A stretch of DNA of 64,000 nt, from positions 62,001-126,000 of the forward strand of contig JAEYWX010000015.1 of NCBI GenBank assembly GCA_023428755.1, written 5' to 3'. Position 1 is the first letter of the stretch. The number at the start of each line of letters is the position of its first letter. This document shows, one piece after another, positions 33,262-42,428 of this stretch. The stretch is from Bacteroidota bacterium. Its GTDB lineage: Bacteria; Bacteroidota; Bacteroidia; Chitinophagales; Chitinophagaceae. Under the pieces are notes generated by a model, which ran no database searches, was not told where the DNA came from, and saw only the letters and a program-made list of their open reading frames with translations. The position numbers were made by a program, and so were the translations under genes.

Positions 33262-33520
33262 TTGAAAGCTGAGAATCAATAGGCAATAGACAAGAGTCGA
33301 TAGCCGATAGCCGGTAGTTGATAGTTGATAGTCAATAGCCAAAAGGCAATAAGCAATAGGCAATAGTTCACCAACGGTTCATTGTCCTAAGTTGATCTCT
33401 GCAAGTTGTCCATTGCTAATTGCTTATTCGCCACTCACAACTGCTAAAGGCAAGAATAACTATTGAACTATCGGAGGCACAAACCCGTAACCCATAACTT
33501 TTAACTCGTAACAACCTTCA
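33262..33520. repeat. Cluster of ATAG/CAATAG-type dispersed repeats
   Basis: Short words such as GATAGCCGATAGCCGGTAGT and GATAGTTGATAGTCAATAGC, then ACCCGTAACCCATAAC. The last word also appears as ACCCGTAACCCCTAACGC near 29764. No gene is seen in 33262-33591. Confidence 0.6.
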
Positions 33521-33591
33521 CACATAACAATAAAACAAATATTTGTCCGCAAGGTTTTTCGTTTTAATTTTCGTTCCTGTCGAACGTAGCT

Positions 33592-34866
33592 ATGTCAACA
33601 TTTTTGCATTCATCCATCAGTACCCTGGCCGCATTTTTTCGCAGGCTGTATCATGCCATTGCAGGCACAGAAGAACTATATTCGTTCGAACACCGCATTT
33701 TCAACCTCAGCAGTTTTGTACTGGCATTGTTTTCCATACAGGCAACCATTTTTAATTCCATTCTGGGTTTGCATCGGGTATCCATTCTGCTGGGTGTAGC
33801 AGGCTGTTTTTTTACATTGTTTACCTTTTACCTGTCACGTAAACGAAAGCTTTTTAATCGAACGGTACTCATTGGATTTTTTATTGCCACCATTGCTGTA
33901 CTGGGCCCGTTGTTTTTCTTTAATGGAGCATCGCTGGGGCCTACTATTTATTTACTGGTGATGATCTTAACAGCATTGCTGCTGATTGCCCCTTCCCGCA
34001 TGCAGTTGTTATTCTATGCAGTGTACGCCATTACCATCCTCAGTTTGTTATTGCTTGAATATTTTTATCCGCATTGGGTAATTGGTTATGCCTCCAATGC
34101 GCAGCGGATTGCCGATTATGCTATTTCGCTGTTGTACACGTTGTTTTTTACAGCATTGGTGATCTGGTTGTTTCGCCGCAGTTATGATCGGGAACAGCAA
34201 ACCATTATGCAGCAAAAAAAAGAACTGGAAACATTGTACAAAGAGGCGCAGGAGAAGAATGAATACATTGAGTCGCTGATACGTGAGCTGCATCACCGTG
34301 TGAAAAATAATCTGCAGGTAGTATCGAGCCTCATGAGTTTGCAATCGAACCGTATACAGGACGAGCATGCAAAGATGGCACTGGAAGAAGGAAAAAAACG
34401 GGTGGATGCCATGGCGCTGATCCATCAGAAATTATACCTGGATCAGGAACTGGCCGCAGTAAATATGCAGGAATATTTGCAACAGCTCAGCACATCACTG
34501 GCGGGGAGCTTTGGGTTGCATCCGTCGGTTGTGCAAACAAAAGTAAAACTGCAACAACCATCAATGGATATGGACCGTGCGGTTTCCATTGGTCTTATTA
34601 CCAATGAACTTGTAACCAATGCTATGAAACATGCATTCAACGGAATAAAAAATCCGCATCTGCTGATTGAGCTGGAACAAAAAGAAAATAAATTGCAACT
34701 GGTTGTAGCCGATAACGGCGTTGGATTACAATACAGCAACCGGACTGAAAACAATTTTGGCTTAAAACTCGTAGATATACTGGTTCATCAATTAGATGCT
34801 GAACTGGAAGTACACAACCACGAAGGCACCCGTTACACGATACAAATGGAAGCAGAACAAGTATGA
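33592..34866 (+). CDS. Membrane sensor histidine kinase, HisKA_2 (LytS-like) type
   Basis: A 424-residue kinase with six membrane helices (about 40-58, 63-80, 91-110, 117-133, 138-156, 176-195), a coiled coil (about 200-228), and the HisKA_2 phospho-acceptor block RELHHRVKNNLQVV (His235). The HATPase has N-box TNELVTNAMKHAF, DNGVGLQ and FGLKLVDIL. There is no separate sensor domain, so the membrane part probably senses. It overlaps the response-regulator gene by 4 bases, giving a clear cognate pair. Confidence 0.92.
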   Translation: MSTFLHSSISTLAAFFRRLYHAIAGTEELYSFEHRIFNLSSFVLALFSIQATIFNSILGLHRVSILLGVAGCFFTLFTFYLSRKRKLFNRTVLIGFFIATIAVLGPLFFFNGASLGPTIYLLVMILTALLLIAPSRMQLLFYAVYAITILSLLLLEYFYPHWVIGYASNAQRIADYAISLLYTLFFTALVIWLFRRSYDREQQTIMQQKKELETLYKEAQEKNEYIESLIRELHHRVKNNLQVVSSLMSLQSNRIQDEHAKMALEEGKKRVDAMALIHQKLYLDQELAAVNMQEYLQQLSTSLAGSFGLHPSVVQTKVKLQQPSMDMDRAVSIGLITNELVTNAMKHAFNGIKNPHLLIELEQKENKLQLVVADNGVGLQYSNRTENNFGLKLVDILVHQLDAELEVHNHEGTRYTIQMEAEQV

Positions 34867-35453
34867 ACAACGGTATTTTTATTGTAGAAGACGAATTGAT
34901 TATTGCCAACAGTATTGCTGAGTTTTTAACAGATGAGGGATACGAAGTAGCAGGTATGGCGAAATCGGCACAGGAAGCCATTACCAAATGCAGAAAGCTG
35001 GATACAGCACCTGCTGTAGTGCTGTGCGATATCAATATCAAAGGACTTGTAACCGGCACCAAACTGGCACTGCAACTAAAGGAAGAGTTTGATTGCGAAA
35101 TTGTTTTTGTAACGGCTTACACTGATCCGCAACATTTGCAGGATGCATTTGCCAGCGAACCGGTGATGTATGTAGTAAAACCGTATAACGACCAACAATT
35201 ACTGGTGGCCATTCAAATGGCGTTTCATAAATACATCCGCAAGCAGGCAAGCCGTAGTTATCCACGCCTCGATCTTACCGACAGAGAAAAGGAAATTGCC
35301 AAACTGGTTGCCGAGGGGCTTAGTTCAAAAGAAGTGGCACGCCAGCTTTTCATTAGTGTGGAAACGGTAAAAACACACCGGCGAAGAATGTTGCAGAAAA
35401 ACAATATCAGCAATTTTCCGCACCTGGTTTATATCATGAATAAAGAGGATTAG
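34863..35453 (+). CDS. Response regulator with LuxR-type HTH output
   Basis: A 196-residue regulator. Receiver about 4-118 with E9/D10, phospho-acceptor D56 (VVLCDINIKG), T84 in FVTAY and K106 in YVVKPYN. The LuxR-type HTH is about 133-196 with LTDREKEIAKLVAEGLSSKE and ETVKTHRRRMLQK. Partner of the HisKA_2 kinase upstream (ATGA overlap). Targets unknown. Confidence 0.93.
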   Translation: MNNGIFIVEDELIIANSIAEFLTDEGYEVAGMAKSAQEAITKCRKLDTAPAVVLCDINIKGLVTGTKLALQLKEEFDCEIVFVTAYTDPQHLQDAFASEPVMYVVKPYNDQQLLVAIQMAFHKYIRKQASRSYPRLDLTDREKEIAKLVAEGLSSKEVARQLFISVETVKTHRRRMLQKNNISNFPHLVYIMNKED

Positions 35454-35475
35454 TGTGTTGAAATTGATCAGTAGA

Positions 35476-35654
35476 TCAGTAACAAGAACCGCCCTTTGAA
35501 TTAACAGGCTGCAGGTTCAGCTTTTGATTTATTATTTTCTGCAAGAGCAATTGCTTTACTGTATCTATTTCTGCAATTTTTGCTTCCAGCGTTTTTCATC
35601 ATAATTGTAACCGCATTTTCTGCAGGTTTACCGGCAGCAGCCGCAATCATCCAT
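35476..35654 (-). pseudogene. Decayed remnant of a small Cys-motif protein (tentative)
   Basis: On the minus strand one frame reads MDDCGCC, a TAA, then TCRKCGYNYDEKRWKQK. A second frame, shifted near GATGAAAAACGCTGG, reads LEAKIAEIDTVKQLLLQK on to PVNSKGGSCY and a stop. Together they look like one short zinc-ribbon plus coiled-coil protein broken by a nonsense codon and a frameshift. This is a pattern judgement only. Confidence 0.35.
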
Positions 35655-35721
35655 TAGGAATTAGGTTGGCATGAAGCAATCTTTATACTGCAATCACATT
35701 TTTCACGGTTAACATTTTCGT

Positions 35722-36156
35722 ATGAAAGTAATTTTCCTTTGCCTTACTGTTGCCGCTGCTCTTATTGGCAAAGCACAAACAGTACAACCCATTCTTACAA
35801 AAGAAGACTATCTTAAAAAAAGCAAACATCAAAAAATTGCAGGTGTGGTATTCATAGCCGGAGGAGTAGCACTGATGGCTGCAGGACTTGACAAATCGCT
35901 TGATGGCCTTTCCTTCAACCTGGGAGGCGGCAGTCCTCCTGCGGGTTACGAGCCTCCAAAGGATCATACAGCCGGCATTTTGTTTTTTTCCGGTGTTGCA
36001 TTTGAAGCGTTGGGTATTTCTCTTCTTTATGCATCGAAAAAAAATAAAAGAAGAGCGATTGAAGTATCGATTAAAAACAAATTTGGAATGTATGTACACC
36101 CGCAAGGAACTGCCATGCGCCCCCTTCCAACGTTACATTTATCCATTCCACTCTAA
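35722..36156 (+). CDS. Hypothetical exported or membrane protein
   Basis: A 144-residue protein with an N-terminal signal (LTVAAALIGKAQ), two hydrophobic segments (about 38-56 and 84-103) and a Gly/Pro-rich loop between them (GGGSPPAGYEPP). The tail is basic. I do not recognise the family. The hairpin-with-T-run downstream belongs to the opposite-strand gene. Confidence 0.7.
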   Translation: MKVIFLCLTVAAALIGKAQTVQPILTKEDYLKKSKHQKIAGVVFIAGGVALMAAGLDKSLDGLSFNLGGGSPPAGYEPPKDHTAGILFFSGVAFEALGISLLYASKKNKRRAIEVSIKNKFGMYVHPQGTAMRPLPTLHLSIPL

Positions 36157-36228
36157 TGCAATTACTGCAAATGAATTCAGAATTGATGCTTTAACCTGAT
36201 TGGCTTGTTCTTACTTTAGAATTGTTAT

Positions 36229-36271
36229 CAAAAAAAACATCGCAACGTTTTTTGCAAAAACGTTGCGATGT
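36229..36271 (-). terminator. Strong Rho-independent terminator of the 36.3 kb small gene
   Basis: Perfect 16-base arms ACATCGCAACGTTTTT (36237) and AAAAACGTTGCGATGT (36256). On the minus strand a run of eight T follows. Confidence 0.85.
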
Positions 36272-36292
36272 ACAGTTGCTATACCCGTTGCA

Positions 36293-36496
36293 CTACATAT
36301 GCTCATCCCGCTTTCGGGTTGCTTCTTCTTTTGATTCTTTGTCGTTCTCTTCCACTTTTTCTTTCACTCCTTTTACAAGTGAGGAAAGAGGGCCTTTCAT
36401 TTCATCCTGCGGATCGGTTGTATGCAGTGTTTCAGGATCGGGTTGCAACACAGATGATTGTTCATCTGCTTTCTTTTTTGTGTTATCCTGTTCCAT
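36293..36496 (-). CDS. Small hydrophilic protein, function unknown
   Basis: A 67-residue, very charged protein (MEQDNTKKKADEQSS..., then LVKGVKEKVEENDKESKE), probably disordered or helical, with no Cys. It is too short to place in a family. The strong terminator just after the stop, on the right strand and spacing, supports it as a real gene. Start at 36496 or 36502. Confidence 0.6.
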   Translation of the reverse strand: MEQDNTKKKADEQSSVLQPDPETLHTTDPQDEMKGPLSSLVKGVKEKVEENDKESKEEATRKRDEHM

Positions 36497-36650
36497 ACAC
36501 AACGCTTTTATACAAATAGCGGCACAAATACCGAGCCATGCAACCCGAAAGCTTCATTGGAATATGAAAAAGAAATCCCGCAGCCTACGTTGCTGATTCA
36601 TTTATAGCTTATATTGTCGCTTCGTTTCACCAACCCTTTATCAAAATTGC

Positions 36651-38177
36651 ATGGAAGATTTTATTCAGTCGGCGAACGCTGTGATCTGGAGCGATGCGCT
36701 CATTTATTTGTTATTGCTTTTAGGTGTTTATTTTTCTGTACGTATGCGATTTTTCCAGGTGCGTCTTATCAAAGACATGCTGAAGCTGTTGCTGGAAGGA
36801 GGCAAATCAAAAGAAGGGATCTCATCATTCCAGGCATTATCGGTTTCACTATCAGGTCGTGTAGGTACCGGTAACATTGCCGGTGTAGCCACTGCTATTT
36901 TTATTGGCGGACCGGGTGCTGTGTTCTGGATGTGGGCGGTTGCCTTTCTTGGTTCCGGTTCGGCATTTGTTGAATCAGCATTGGGACAAATTTACAAGCG
37001 TAAAGAAAAAGGGGAATACCGAGGCGGCTCTGCATTCTACATTGAAAAAGGATTTCAAAATAAAAAGATCGGAAAAATCTATGCCATTGTATTTGCCATT
37101 GCAACGGTGCTGGCAACCGGTTTGTTGTTACCGGGTGTACAATCGAACAGTATTGCATCATCGGTAAAAAGTGCCTTTGTGATTGATCACATGTACACCG
37201 GCATTGTATTAGTGGTGTTGTTGGGATTGATCATTTTTGGCGGTATTAAAGCCATTGCCAACGTAGCACAATACGTGGTTCCGTTTATGGCCATTGCGTA
37301 TGTATTGCTGGCAACGATCATCCTTGTGATGAACTTTACACGTATTCCTGAAATTTTTGGATTGATTGTTTCAAGCGCCTTTGGTGCCAAAGCAACATTT
37401 GCCGGTATTATTGGTGCCATGATTTCGATTGGTGTAAAACGTGGGGTGTACAGTAATGAAGCTGGTCAGGGTACCGGCCCCCACCCTGCTGCTGCAGCCG
37501 AAGTAACACATCCTGCCAAGCAGGGATTGGTGCAGGCATTTTCTGTGTACATTGATACGTTGTTTGTTTGCTCTGCCACTGCGTTTATGATCTTAATAAC
37601 GGGCATGTATAACGTAAAAGGGCCGGGTAAAGATGAATTGCTGGTGAATAACGGTGTCTATTACACGCAGGATGGCGTGAAGCATGTGGAAGGAAGCGCC
37701 ACGTACACGCAGGCTGCGATTGACAAAGCATTCAGCGGCAAAGAAACATTTGATGAAAACTATGTAGGCAGCGGCAGTTATTTTGTGGCCATTGCGTTGT
37801 TCTTCTTTGCGTTTACTACATTGATGGCCTACTATTACATTGCGGAAACGAATGTGGCTTATCTCATGCAAAATAAAGCTGCACCGATACTGATGTTTCT
37901 GTTGAAGATAGGTATACTGGCGGCGGTATTCTTTGGTTGTATCCGTACAGCAAAAATTGCATGGGACCTCGGCGATATGGGCGTAGGCATTATGGCCTGG
38001 CTCAATGTAATTGCCATTATCATTTTGCAAAAACCGGCCCTGCTTTCATTGAAAGATTATGAGCGGCAGAAAAAAGAAGGAAAAGATCCTGTGTTTGATC
38101 CGGTTGCATTGGGAATTAAGAATGCAGATTTCTGGGAATTTGAATATGGAAAGAATTCTACTGCTGATAACAAATAA
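36651..38177 (+). CDS. Sodium:alanine symporter (AGCS family)
   Basis: A 508-residue inner-membrane transporter that imports alanine or glycine with Na+ or H+. Family blocks: GRVGTGNIAGVATAIFIGGPGAVFWMW (partly shown here: GRVGTGNIAG), FGAKATFAGIIGAMI, GVKRGVYSNEAGQGTGP, and FFFAFTTLMAYYYIAE. About ten hydrophobic helices. A loop of about 60 residues near 320-380 is longer than in short members. Single-gene unit with its own terminator. Confidence 0.94.
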   Translation: MEDFIQSANAVIWSDALIYLLLLLGVYFSVRMRFFQVRLIKDMLKLLLEGGKSKEGISSFQALSVSLSGRVGTGNIAGVATAIFIGGPGAVFWMWAVAFLGSGSAFVESALGQIYKRKEKGEYRGGSAFYIEKGFQNKKIGKIYAIVFAIATVLATGLLLPGVQSNSIASSVKSAFVIDHMYTGIVLVVLLGLIIFGGIKAIANVAQYVVPFMAIAYVLLATIILVMNFTRIPEIFGLIVSSAFGAKATFAGIIGAMISIGVKRGVYSNEAGQGTGPHPAAAAEVTHPAKQGLVQAFSVYIDTLFVCSATAFMILITGMYNVKGPGKDELLVNNGVYYTQDGVKHVEGSATYTQAAIDKAFSGKETFDENYVGSGSYFVAIALFFFAFTTLMAYYYIAETNVAYLMQNKAAPILMFLLKIGILAAVFFGCIRTAKIAWDLGDMGVGIMAWLNVIAIIILQKPALLSLKDYERQKKEGKDPVFDPVALGIKNADFWEFEYGKNSTADNK

Positions 38178-38229
38178 TTCAAACTCCATTTACTTGTGGT
38201 TGGTGGGGACAGCAACCAAGGTGAAAAAT

Positions 38230-38265
38230 AATCCTCTATTGTTGATAAAACAATGGAGGATTTTT
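38230..38265 (+). terminator. Rho-independent terminator of the symporter gene
   Basis: AATCCTCTATTGTT pairs with AACAATGGAGGATT (one mismatch), then TTTTT. Confidence 0.75.
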
Positions 38266-38374
38266 AGTTGCATGCAGCTGATAGCAACAGATTGACGCAT
38301 AAAAAAGCATCACTGTCTCTGCGCCCTCTGCTTCTCAGCTTGCTTTTTTTTCAGGCAAAGAGAAAGAGGACGTA

Positions 38375-38402
38375 GCGGAAATTCACTGAATGAAATTTCC
38401 GC
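38375..38402. other. Inverted repeat before the 38.5 kb gene
   Basis: GCGGAAATT/AATTTCCGC arms around ten bases, about 52 bases before the start codon. Possibly a regulator site or a leader hairpin. Confidence 0.35.
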
Positions 38403-38454
38403 TCGCTTTCATATTTACAATTCTTTTTATCTTTTCAGTACAAAAACAACCTGT

Positions 38455-39129
38455 ATGAGCCAACCAAACCCCAACGACCGTTATGTAATTTCCTTTCTCA
38501 CTTTACGCAAGCTGGTAGGCATCCTTGGTATGATATTGCCGTTTGCATTACTGATTGGTTATTTCCTGTTTGAGAAAGGATGCAAGTTTCCACCCAGCAT
38601 CAGCCATTTTTATTATACCGATATGGGCAATGTGTTTGTAGGTATTCTTTGTGCAGTGGCGTTGTTTCTGTTCACCTACAATGGGTACGACAAACGTGAT
38701 ATGATTGCCGCAAAACTGGCAGGCTCGTTTGCATTGATTGTTGCCATGTTCCCTACCAACTTTGGTGATTACACACCCGATGAATGCAGTCGCATAACTC
38801 AAGGCTTTAACAGTTTTGCCAATGCCATGCATTATATCGGCGCTGTATTACTCTTTTCCACGTTCGCTTATTTTTCGCTAGTGTTGTTTACACAGAGCAG
38901 TCAGAAAGGAAACATCAAAGGACAAAAACTTGTACGTAACAGAATTTATAAGATCTGCGGATGGATTATTGTGCTGTCAATTGCCGCCATTGCATTGATT
39001 GGTGTAATTGACAGCTGGTACCAGGCACTCAAACATTTAAAGCCAACGTATGTACTGGAAACAATTGCGTTACTGGCATTTGGTTATTCCTGGTTAATTA
39101 AGGGAGAAACGTTTTTTAAAGATGAGTAA
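38455..39129 (+). CDS. Multi-helix membrane protein of unknown function
   Basis: A 224-residue inner-membrane protein with six or seven hydrophobic segments (about 22-38, 58-75, 86-100, 122-142, 163-184, 197-212). Conserved-looking blocks are ISHFYYTDMGNVFVGILC and FPTNFGDYTPDECS. It resembles DUF998/Frag1-like small membrane proteins in layout, but I cannot confirm the family. YccF follows 36 bases later on the same strand. Confidence 0.7.
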   Translation: MSQPNPNDRYVISFLTLRKLVGILGMILPFALLIGYFLFEKGCKFPPSISHFYYTDMGNVFVGILCAVALFLFTYNGYDKRDMIAAKLAGSFALIVAMFPTNFGDYTPDECSRITQGFNSFANAMHYIGAVLLFSTFAYFSLVLFTQSSQKGNIKGQKLVRNRIYKICGWIIVLSIAAIALIGVIDSWYQALKHLKPTYVLETIALLAFGYSWLIKGETFFKDE

Positions 39130-39165
39130 ATAGTTTGTATTGTTGCGTTCTACAATTACTTGCAC

Positions 39166-39543
39166 ATGAATTTTCTCGGCAACCTTATCTGGCTCATTTT
39201 CGGCGGATTGTTTTCTGCCCTCGGTTATTTCTTTGGCGGCATTGTATTATGCATAACCATTCTTGGCATTCCGTGGGGTGTACAATGTTTTAAACTGGCG
39301 GGACTTGTGCTATGGCCCTTCGGTAAAAAAGTAGTCAGTGATTCTTCGCAATCGGGTTGCTTATCGGTGCTGGCCAATATTATCTGGATCATCTTCGGCG
39401 GTATTGCTGTAACACTCAATCATCTCATCATGGGCATCATTCTGTACATTACCATCATTGGTATTCCGTGGGGGCGACAGCATTTTAAATTGCTGGAGAT
39501 TTCACTCCTGCCCTTCGGCAAACGGGTTGTAGATACAGACTAA
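39166..39543 (+). CDS. YccF-family inner-membrane protein
   Basis: A 125-residue protein built of two YccF repeats. Each holds NxIWxIFGG and ITxxGIPWGxQxFKL (residues about 6-45 and 72-112) plus the PFGKxV tail. YccF proteins are small membrane proteins of unknown function. ATG at 39166 is used, since the upstream in-frame TTG is less likely. Confidence 0.9.
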   Translation: MNFLGNLIWLIFGGLFSALGYFFGGIVLCITILGIPWGVQCFKLAGLVLWPFGKKVVSDSSQSGCLSVLANIIWIIFGGIAVTLNHLIMGIILYITIIGIPWGRQHFKLLEISLLPFGKRVVDTD

Positions 39544-39610
39544 GGCTGCAAACTGACAACGTTGTGACTTTTTGCAAATGGTTCCTGCTGTAACTTGCGG
39601 CCCTAAACAA

Positions 39611-40312
39611 ATGAAGATGAAAGTAGAAATTTGGTCCGACCTTGTATGCCCCTTCTGTTACATCGGCAAACGAAAATTTGAACAGGCGCTTGCTGGTTTT
39701 GCAAACAAAGAAAAGGTTGAAATTGTGTGGAGGAGTTTTCAGTTAGATCCCGGCATGCAACCTGTTCCCGGCGAATCAGTACATCAATATCTTGCCAAAC
39801 GCAAAGGTGTATCGGTTGAACAGGCAAAGGAGATGGGCAACTACATGGCGAACATGGCAAAGGAAGTGGGTTTGGAATACAATTTCGATACAGCTATCAT
39901 CAACAATACACTTGCGCCGCATCGTTTGCTCCACCTCGCAAAAAAATATGCTGTACAAAACGAAGCAAAAGAAAAACTGTTTGCAGCGTATTATACACAT
40001 GGAAAAGATATTGCTGCTGCAGAAGTATTGATTGAAACCGGTACAAGCCTTGGTATTCCTGCTGAAGAAATCGAACACATGTTACAAAGTGATTTGTATA
40101 TTGATGAAGTGCGGCAGGATCAATACCGGTCACAACAGATCGGTGTGCAGGGTGTTCCTTTTTTTGTATTCAACAATAAATATGCAGTATCAGGTGCACA
40201 ACCTGCTGCTGTATTTGCAGAGGTATTGGAAAAAGTATGGGAAGAAGAAAAACCATTGGTGGAACTGACTCCTGCTGATGGCTTTTGTACCACCGATGGA
40301 GTTTGTAATTAA
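39611..40312 (+). CDS. DsbA-family oxidoreductase, FrnE-like
   Basis: A 233-residue thioredoxin-fold protein. The active-site CPFC is in LVCPFCYIGKRKFEQAL (about 14), with a helical insertion of the FrnE type and a cis-Pro in GVQGVPFFVFNN. It has no signal peptide, so it is cytoplasmic, like FrnE, which catalyses disulfide exchange and isomerisation. The C-terminus has an extra Cys pair (FCTTDGVC). Start 39611 (or 39617). Confidence 0.9.
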   Translation: MKMKVEIWSDLVCPFCYIGKRKFEQALAGFANKEKVEIVWRSFQLDPGMQPVPGESVHQYLAKRKGVSVEQAKEMGNYMANMAKEVGLEYNFDTAIINNTLAPHRLLHLAKKYAVQNEAKEKLFAAYYTHGKDIAAAEVLIETGTSLGIPAEEIEHMLQSDLYIDEVRQDQYRSQQIGVQGVPFFVFNNKYAVSGAQPAAVFAEVLEKVWEEEKPLVELTPADGFCTTDGVCN

Positions 40313-40368
40313 TGCTCCATTGAAAATTGCAACAATATGTTGCGTTTAATTATTTAAAGAAATCAACA

Positions 40369-41205
40369 ATGAAAAAAGTTTGGCTTATTACTGGTTGCTC
40401 CACAGGTTTTGGACGATCACTGGCAATAGAAGCATTGGCACAGGGTTATCGTGTAGCAGTAGCGGCACGCAAAACAGAAGACGTGCAGGATATTGTAAGT
40501 GGTTATCCTGAAACAGCGATTGCCGTAAAACTGGATGTAACCGTTCCTGAACAAATTACAACTGCTGTACAAACAACACTTGCTGCTTTCGGACAAATTG
40601 ATGTGTTGGTCAACAATGCAGGCATTGGCTATTTTGCAGCCGTTGAAGAAAGTGAAGAAGCAGAAGTGCGCCGCATGTTCGAGATCAATGTATTTGGTTT
40701 GGCGAAGATGACGCAGGAAGTACTACCGCATATGCGTAAACGCAGAAGCGGACATATCCTCAATGTTTCGTCCATTGGCGGACTCCGCTCCTTTCCCGGT
40801 GTTGGATTTTACAATGCTACCAAGTATGCGGTTGATGGATTAAGTGAAGCGCTTTCGAAAGAAGTAGCTCCACTTGGTATTCATGTAACCATTATTGCGC
40901 CGAGCGGTTTCCGTACCGATTGGGCCGGTCGCTCCGCAAAAGATACCAGCATCAAAATCGATGACTATGCAGGTACAGCCGGTAAAAATGCAGGTGACAT
41001 TCGTGGATACAGTGGCAATCAACCCGGCGATCCGGTACGTGCTGCAAAAGCGATGATACAGGTTACAGAAACGGAACATCCGCCACTGCGTTTGTTATTG
41101 GGTGCGGCTGCATTAAAAGGTGCACGTATCAAATTAGAAGAGCTGAAAAAAGATTTTGATACCTGGGCCGATGTAACAGTTGGTGCCGATTTTCCAAAAG
41201 AATAA
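40369..41205 (+). CDS. Short-chain dehydrogenase/reductase
   Basis: A 278-residue classical SDR with NAD(P)-binding TGCSTGFGR near residue 9, NNAG in VLVNNAGIG, catalytic Ser in LNVSSIGG and Tyr-Lys in YNATKYAVDGL. Arg at 32 (AAARK) after the second strand suggests NADP preference. Substrate unknown. Closes against a convergent gene with a shared terminator. Confidence 0.92.
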   Translation: MKKVWLITGCSTGFGRSLAIEALAQGYRVAVAARKTEDVQDIVSGYPETAIAVKLDVTVPEQITTAVQTTLAAFGQIDVLVNNAGIGYFAAVEESEEAEVRRMFEINVFGLAKMTQEVLPHMRKRRSGHILNVSSIGGLRSFPGVGFYNATKYAVDGLSEALSKEVAPLGIHVTIIAPSGFRTDWAGRSAKDTSIKIDDYAGTAGKNAGDIRGYSGNQPGDPVRAAKAMIQVTETEHPPLRLLLGAAALKGARIKLEELKKDFDTWADVTVGADFPKE

Positions 41206-41218
41206 ACATGCATCAACC

Positions 41219-41253
41219 ATCACTCCTTTCTTGCATTAAAGGAAAGGAGTGAT
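41219..41253. terminator. Shared convergent terminator
   Basis: ATCACTCCTTTC and GAAAGGAGTGAT pair across TTGCATTAAAG. It overlaps the last codons of the minus-strand gene at 41236. Confidence 0.6.
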
Positions 41254-41871
41254 TTCTCCTGCTGTTCCTCTTTCCTGTTTCACACCTGCATACATCAATG
41301 TAATGGCTTTCGTGTATTGCTTACCGAAAGCAGCTACCGGTAAAAAGATGGGCGGTGTATCATCTTCTACTCCATATTTCCCGGCGTGTTTATAACGTCC
41401 GCTTTTTTTAGCCAGTTTCATTGTCCATTGAAAAAATGCAGGCAACCTGTCGGTATAAATTGATGGATCGTATAAATAAACGGCCACTGCAGCTTCTTTT
41501 CTTGTACCACTTCCACTGTTGGAGCTCACCATTACTTCTTCGATCTTTTCAATATCGGTCCATTTGATAAAACCCGTAGCCACGCCATTAGTATTGGCTT
41601 CAAATCCATTTTCATGAATTACAATAGCCGGTGTATCCCGTACGAACTGCCTCACCCATACATAAAAAAGAAAAACACAAACGCAGGCAAAAAAACCAAA
41701 AATGATCCGCTGCATAACAGATATATCATCGGGACGACTGAATGGATCCGGCGTTGAAAAAAGATCGGGCACGATACCAAACATGATAAAAAAAGATGAA
41801 AAACCAAGCGCAATGAGTGCCATTATCAGGTAAATGTATCGGTCTTGTTTGATCACGAGTACAGGCTGCAT
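41236..41871 (-). CDS. Membrane protein resembling the STM3941 family
   Basis: A 211-residue protein with two membrane helices (about 14-33 and 53-72). A cytoplasmic PH-like beta domain follows (IVIHENGFEANTNG, IKWTDIEKIEEVMV, AVAVYLYDPS). This order is seen in the STM3941 group of membrane proteins of unknown function. The assignment is tentative. Confidence 0.65.
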   Translation of the reverse strand: MQPVLVIKQDRYIYLIMALIALGFSSFFIMFGIVPDLFSTPDPFSRPDDISVMQRIIFGFFACVCVFLFYVWVRQFVRDTPAIVIHENGFEANTNGVATGFIKWTDIEKIEEVMVSSNSGSGTRKEAAVAVYLYDPSIYTDRLPAFFQWTMKLAKKSGRYKHAGKYGVEDDTPPIFLPVAAFGKQYTKAITLMYAGVKQERGTAGEITPFL

Positions 41872-42173
41872 ATTGGAATGTGGTTGGATGTGATGAATGT
41901 ATAATTCTCTCTCAAATATACACTTCGCCTGTTATACTCTTTCAAGAGCTGCAACAAAGCAGGTTTCGTATTTTCCTCAACCGGCTGGATAAATGAAAAC
42001 TGGGTGTTGTTAAACAACTAAGGAATTCTACTTGTGTGCTTCCACAGAGTTGTATGTATTTGTACAAACAGCGGCACAATGGCTTGTTTTTTGTTGCTGT
42101 TATTCATTGAATGAACGTTACCAACCAATAGCGATTCAATCAATCAGTAAATCCCATACCTGAACGAAAACGA
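41872..42173. other. Divergent intergenic region, no gene seen
   Basis: AT-rich 302-base gap that must hold promoters for the genes on each side. I see no repeat or conserved hairpin. Confidence 0.45.
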
Positions 42174-42395
42174 ATGCTTATGTTATTTCAATTACTCAAT
42201 GATGAAAGGGCTGTCTTCATTGCCTTCCATTTTTTTATTGCAGGTTTGTTTGCCGGTATTTTCCTCATGCGTTCGCATATTCAAAAATTGAAAAAAAATA
42301 TCCGGGAACTGGAACAGGAACTGCAACGTGAGTACGAAGACAATATCGTTCCGCTTCCAGGAAAATTTTCAACCGGCTTTCTGAAAAAAAATTAG
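42174..42395 (+). CDS. Small membrane protein with coiled-coil tail
   Basis: A 73-residue protein with one membrane helix (about 13-32, FIAFHFFIAGLFAGIFLM), then a charged coiled coil (IQKLKKNIRELEQELQREYE). The layout resembles LapA-type small membrane proteins. The coding pattern is good, but there is no close family I can name. Confidence 0.6.
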   Translation: MLMLFQLLNDERAVFIAFHFFIAGLFAGIFLMRSHIQKLKKNIRELEQELQREYEDNIVPLPGKFSTGFLKKN

Positions 42396-42428
42396 CAGCG
42401 TTTCGAATGTACGATTCACTACCTGCCA

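Noticed and set aside
36222..36596. Plus-strand frame across the small minus gene
   Set aside because: It is the opposite-strand shadow of the gene at 36293-36496, which has a terminator on its own strand.
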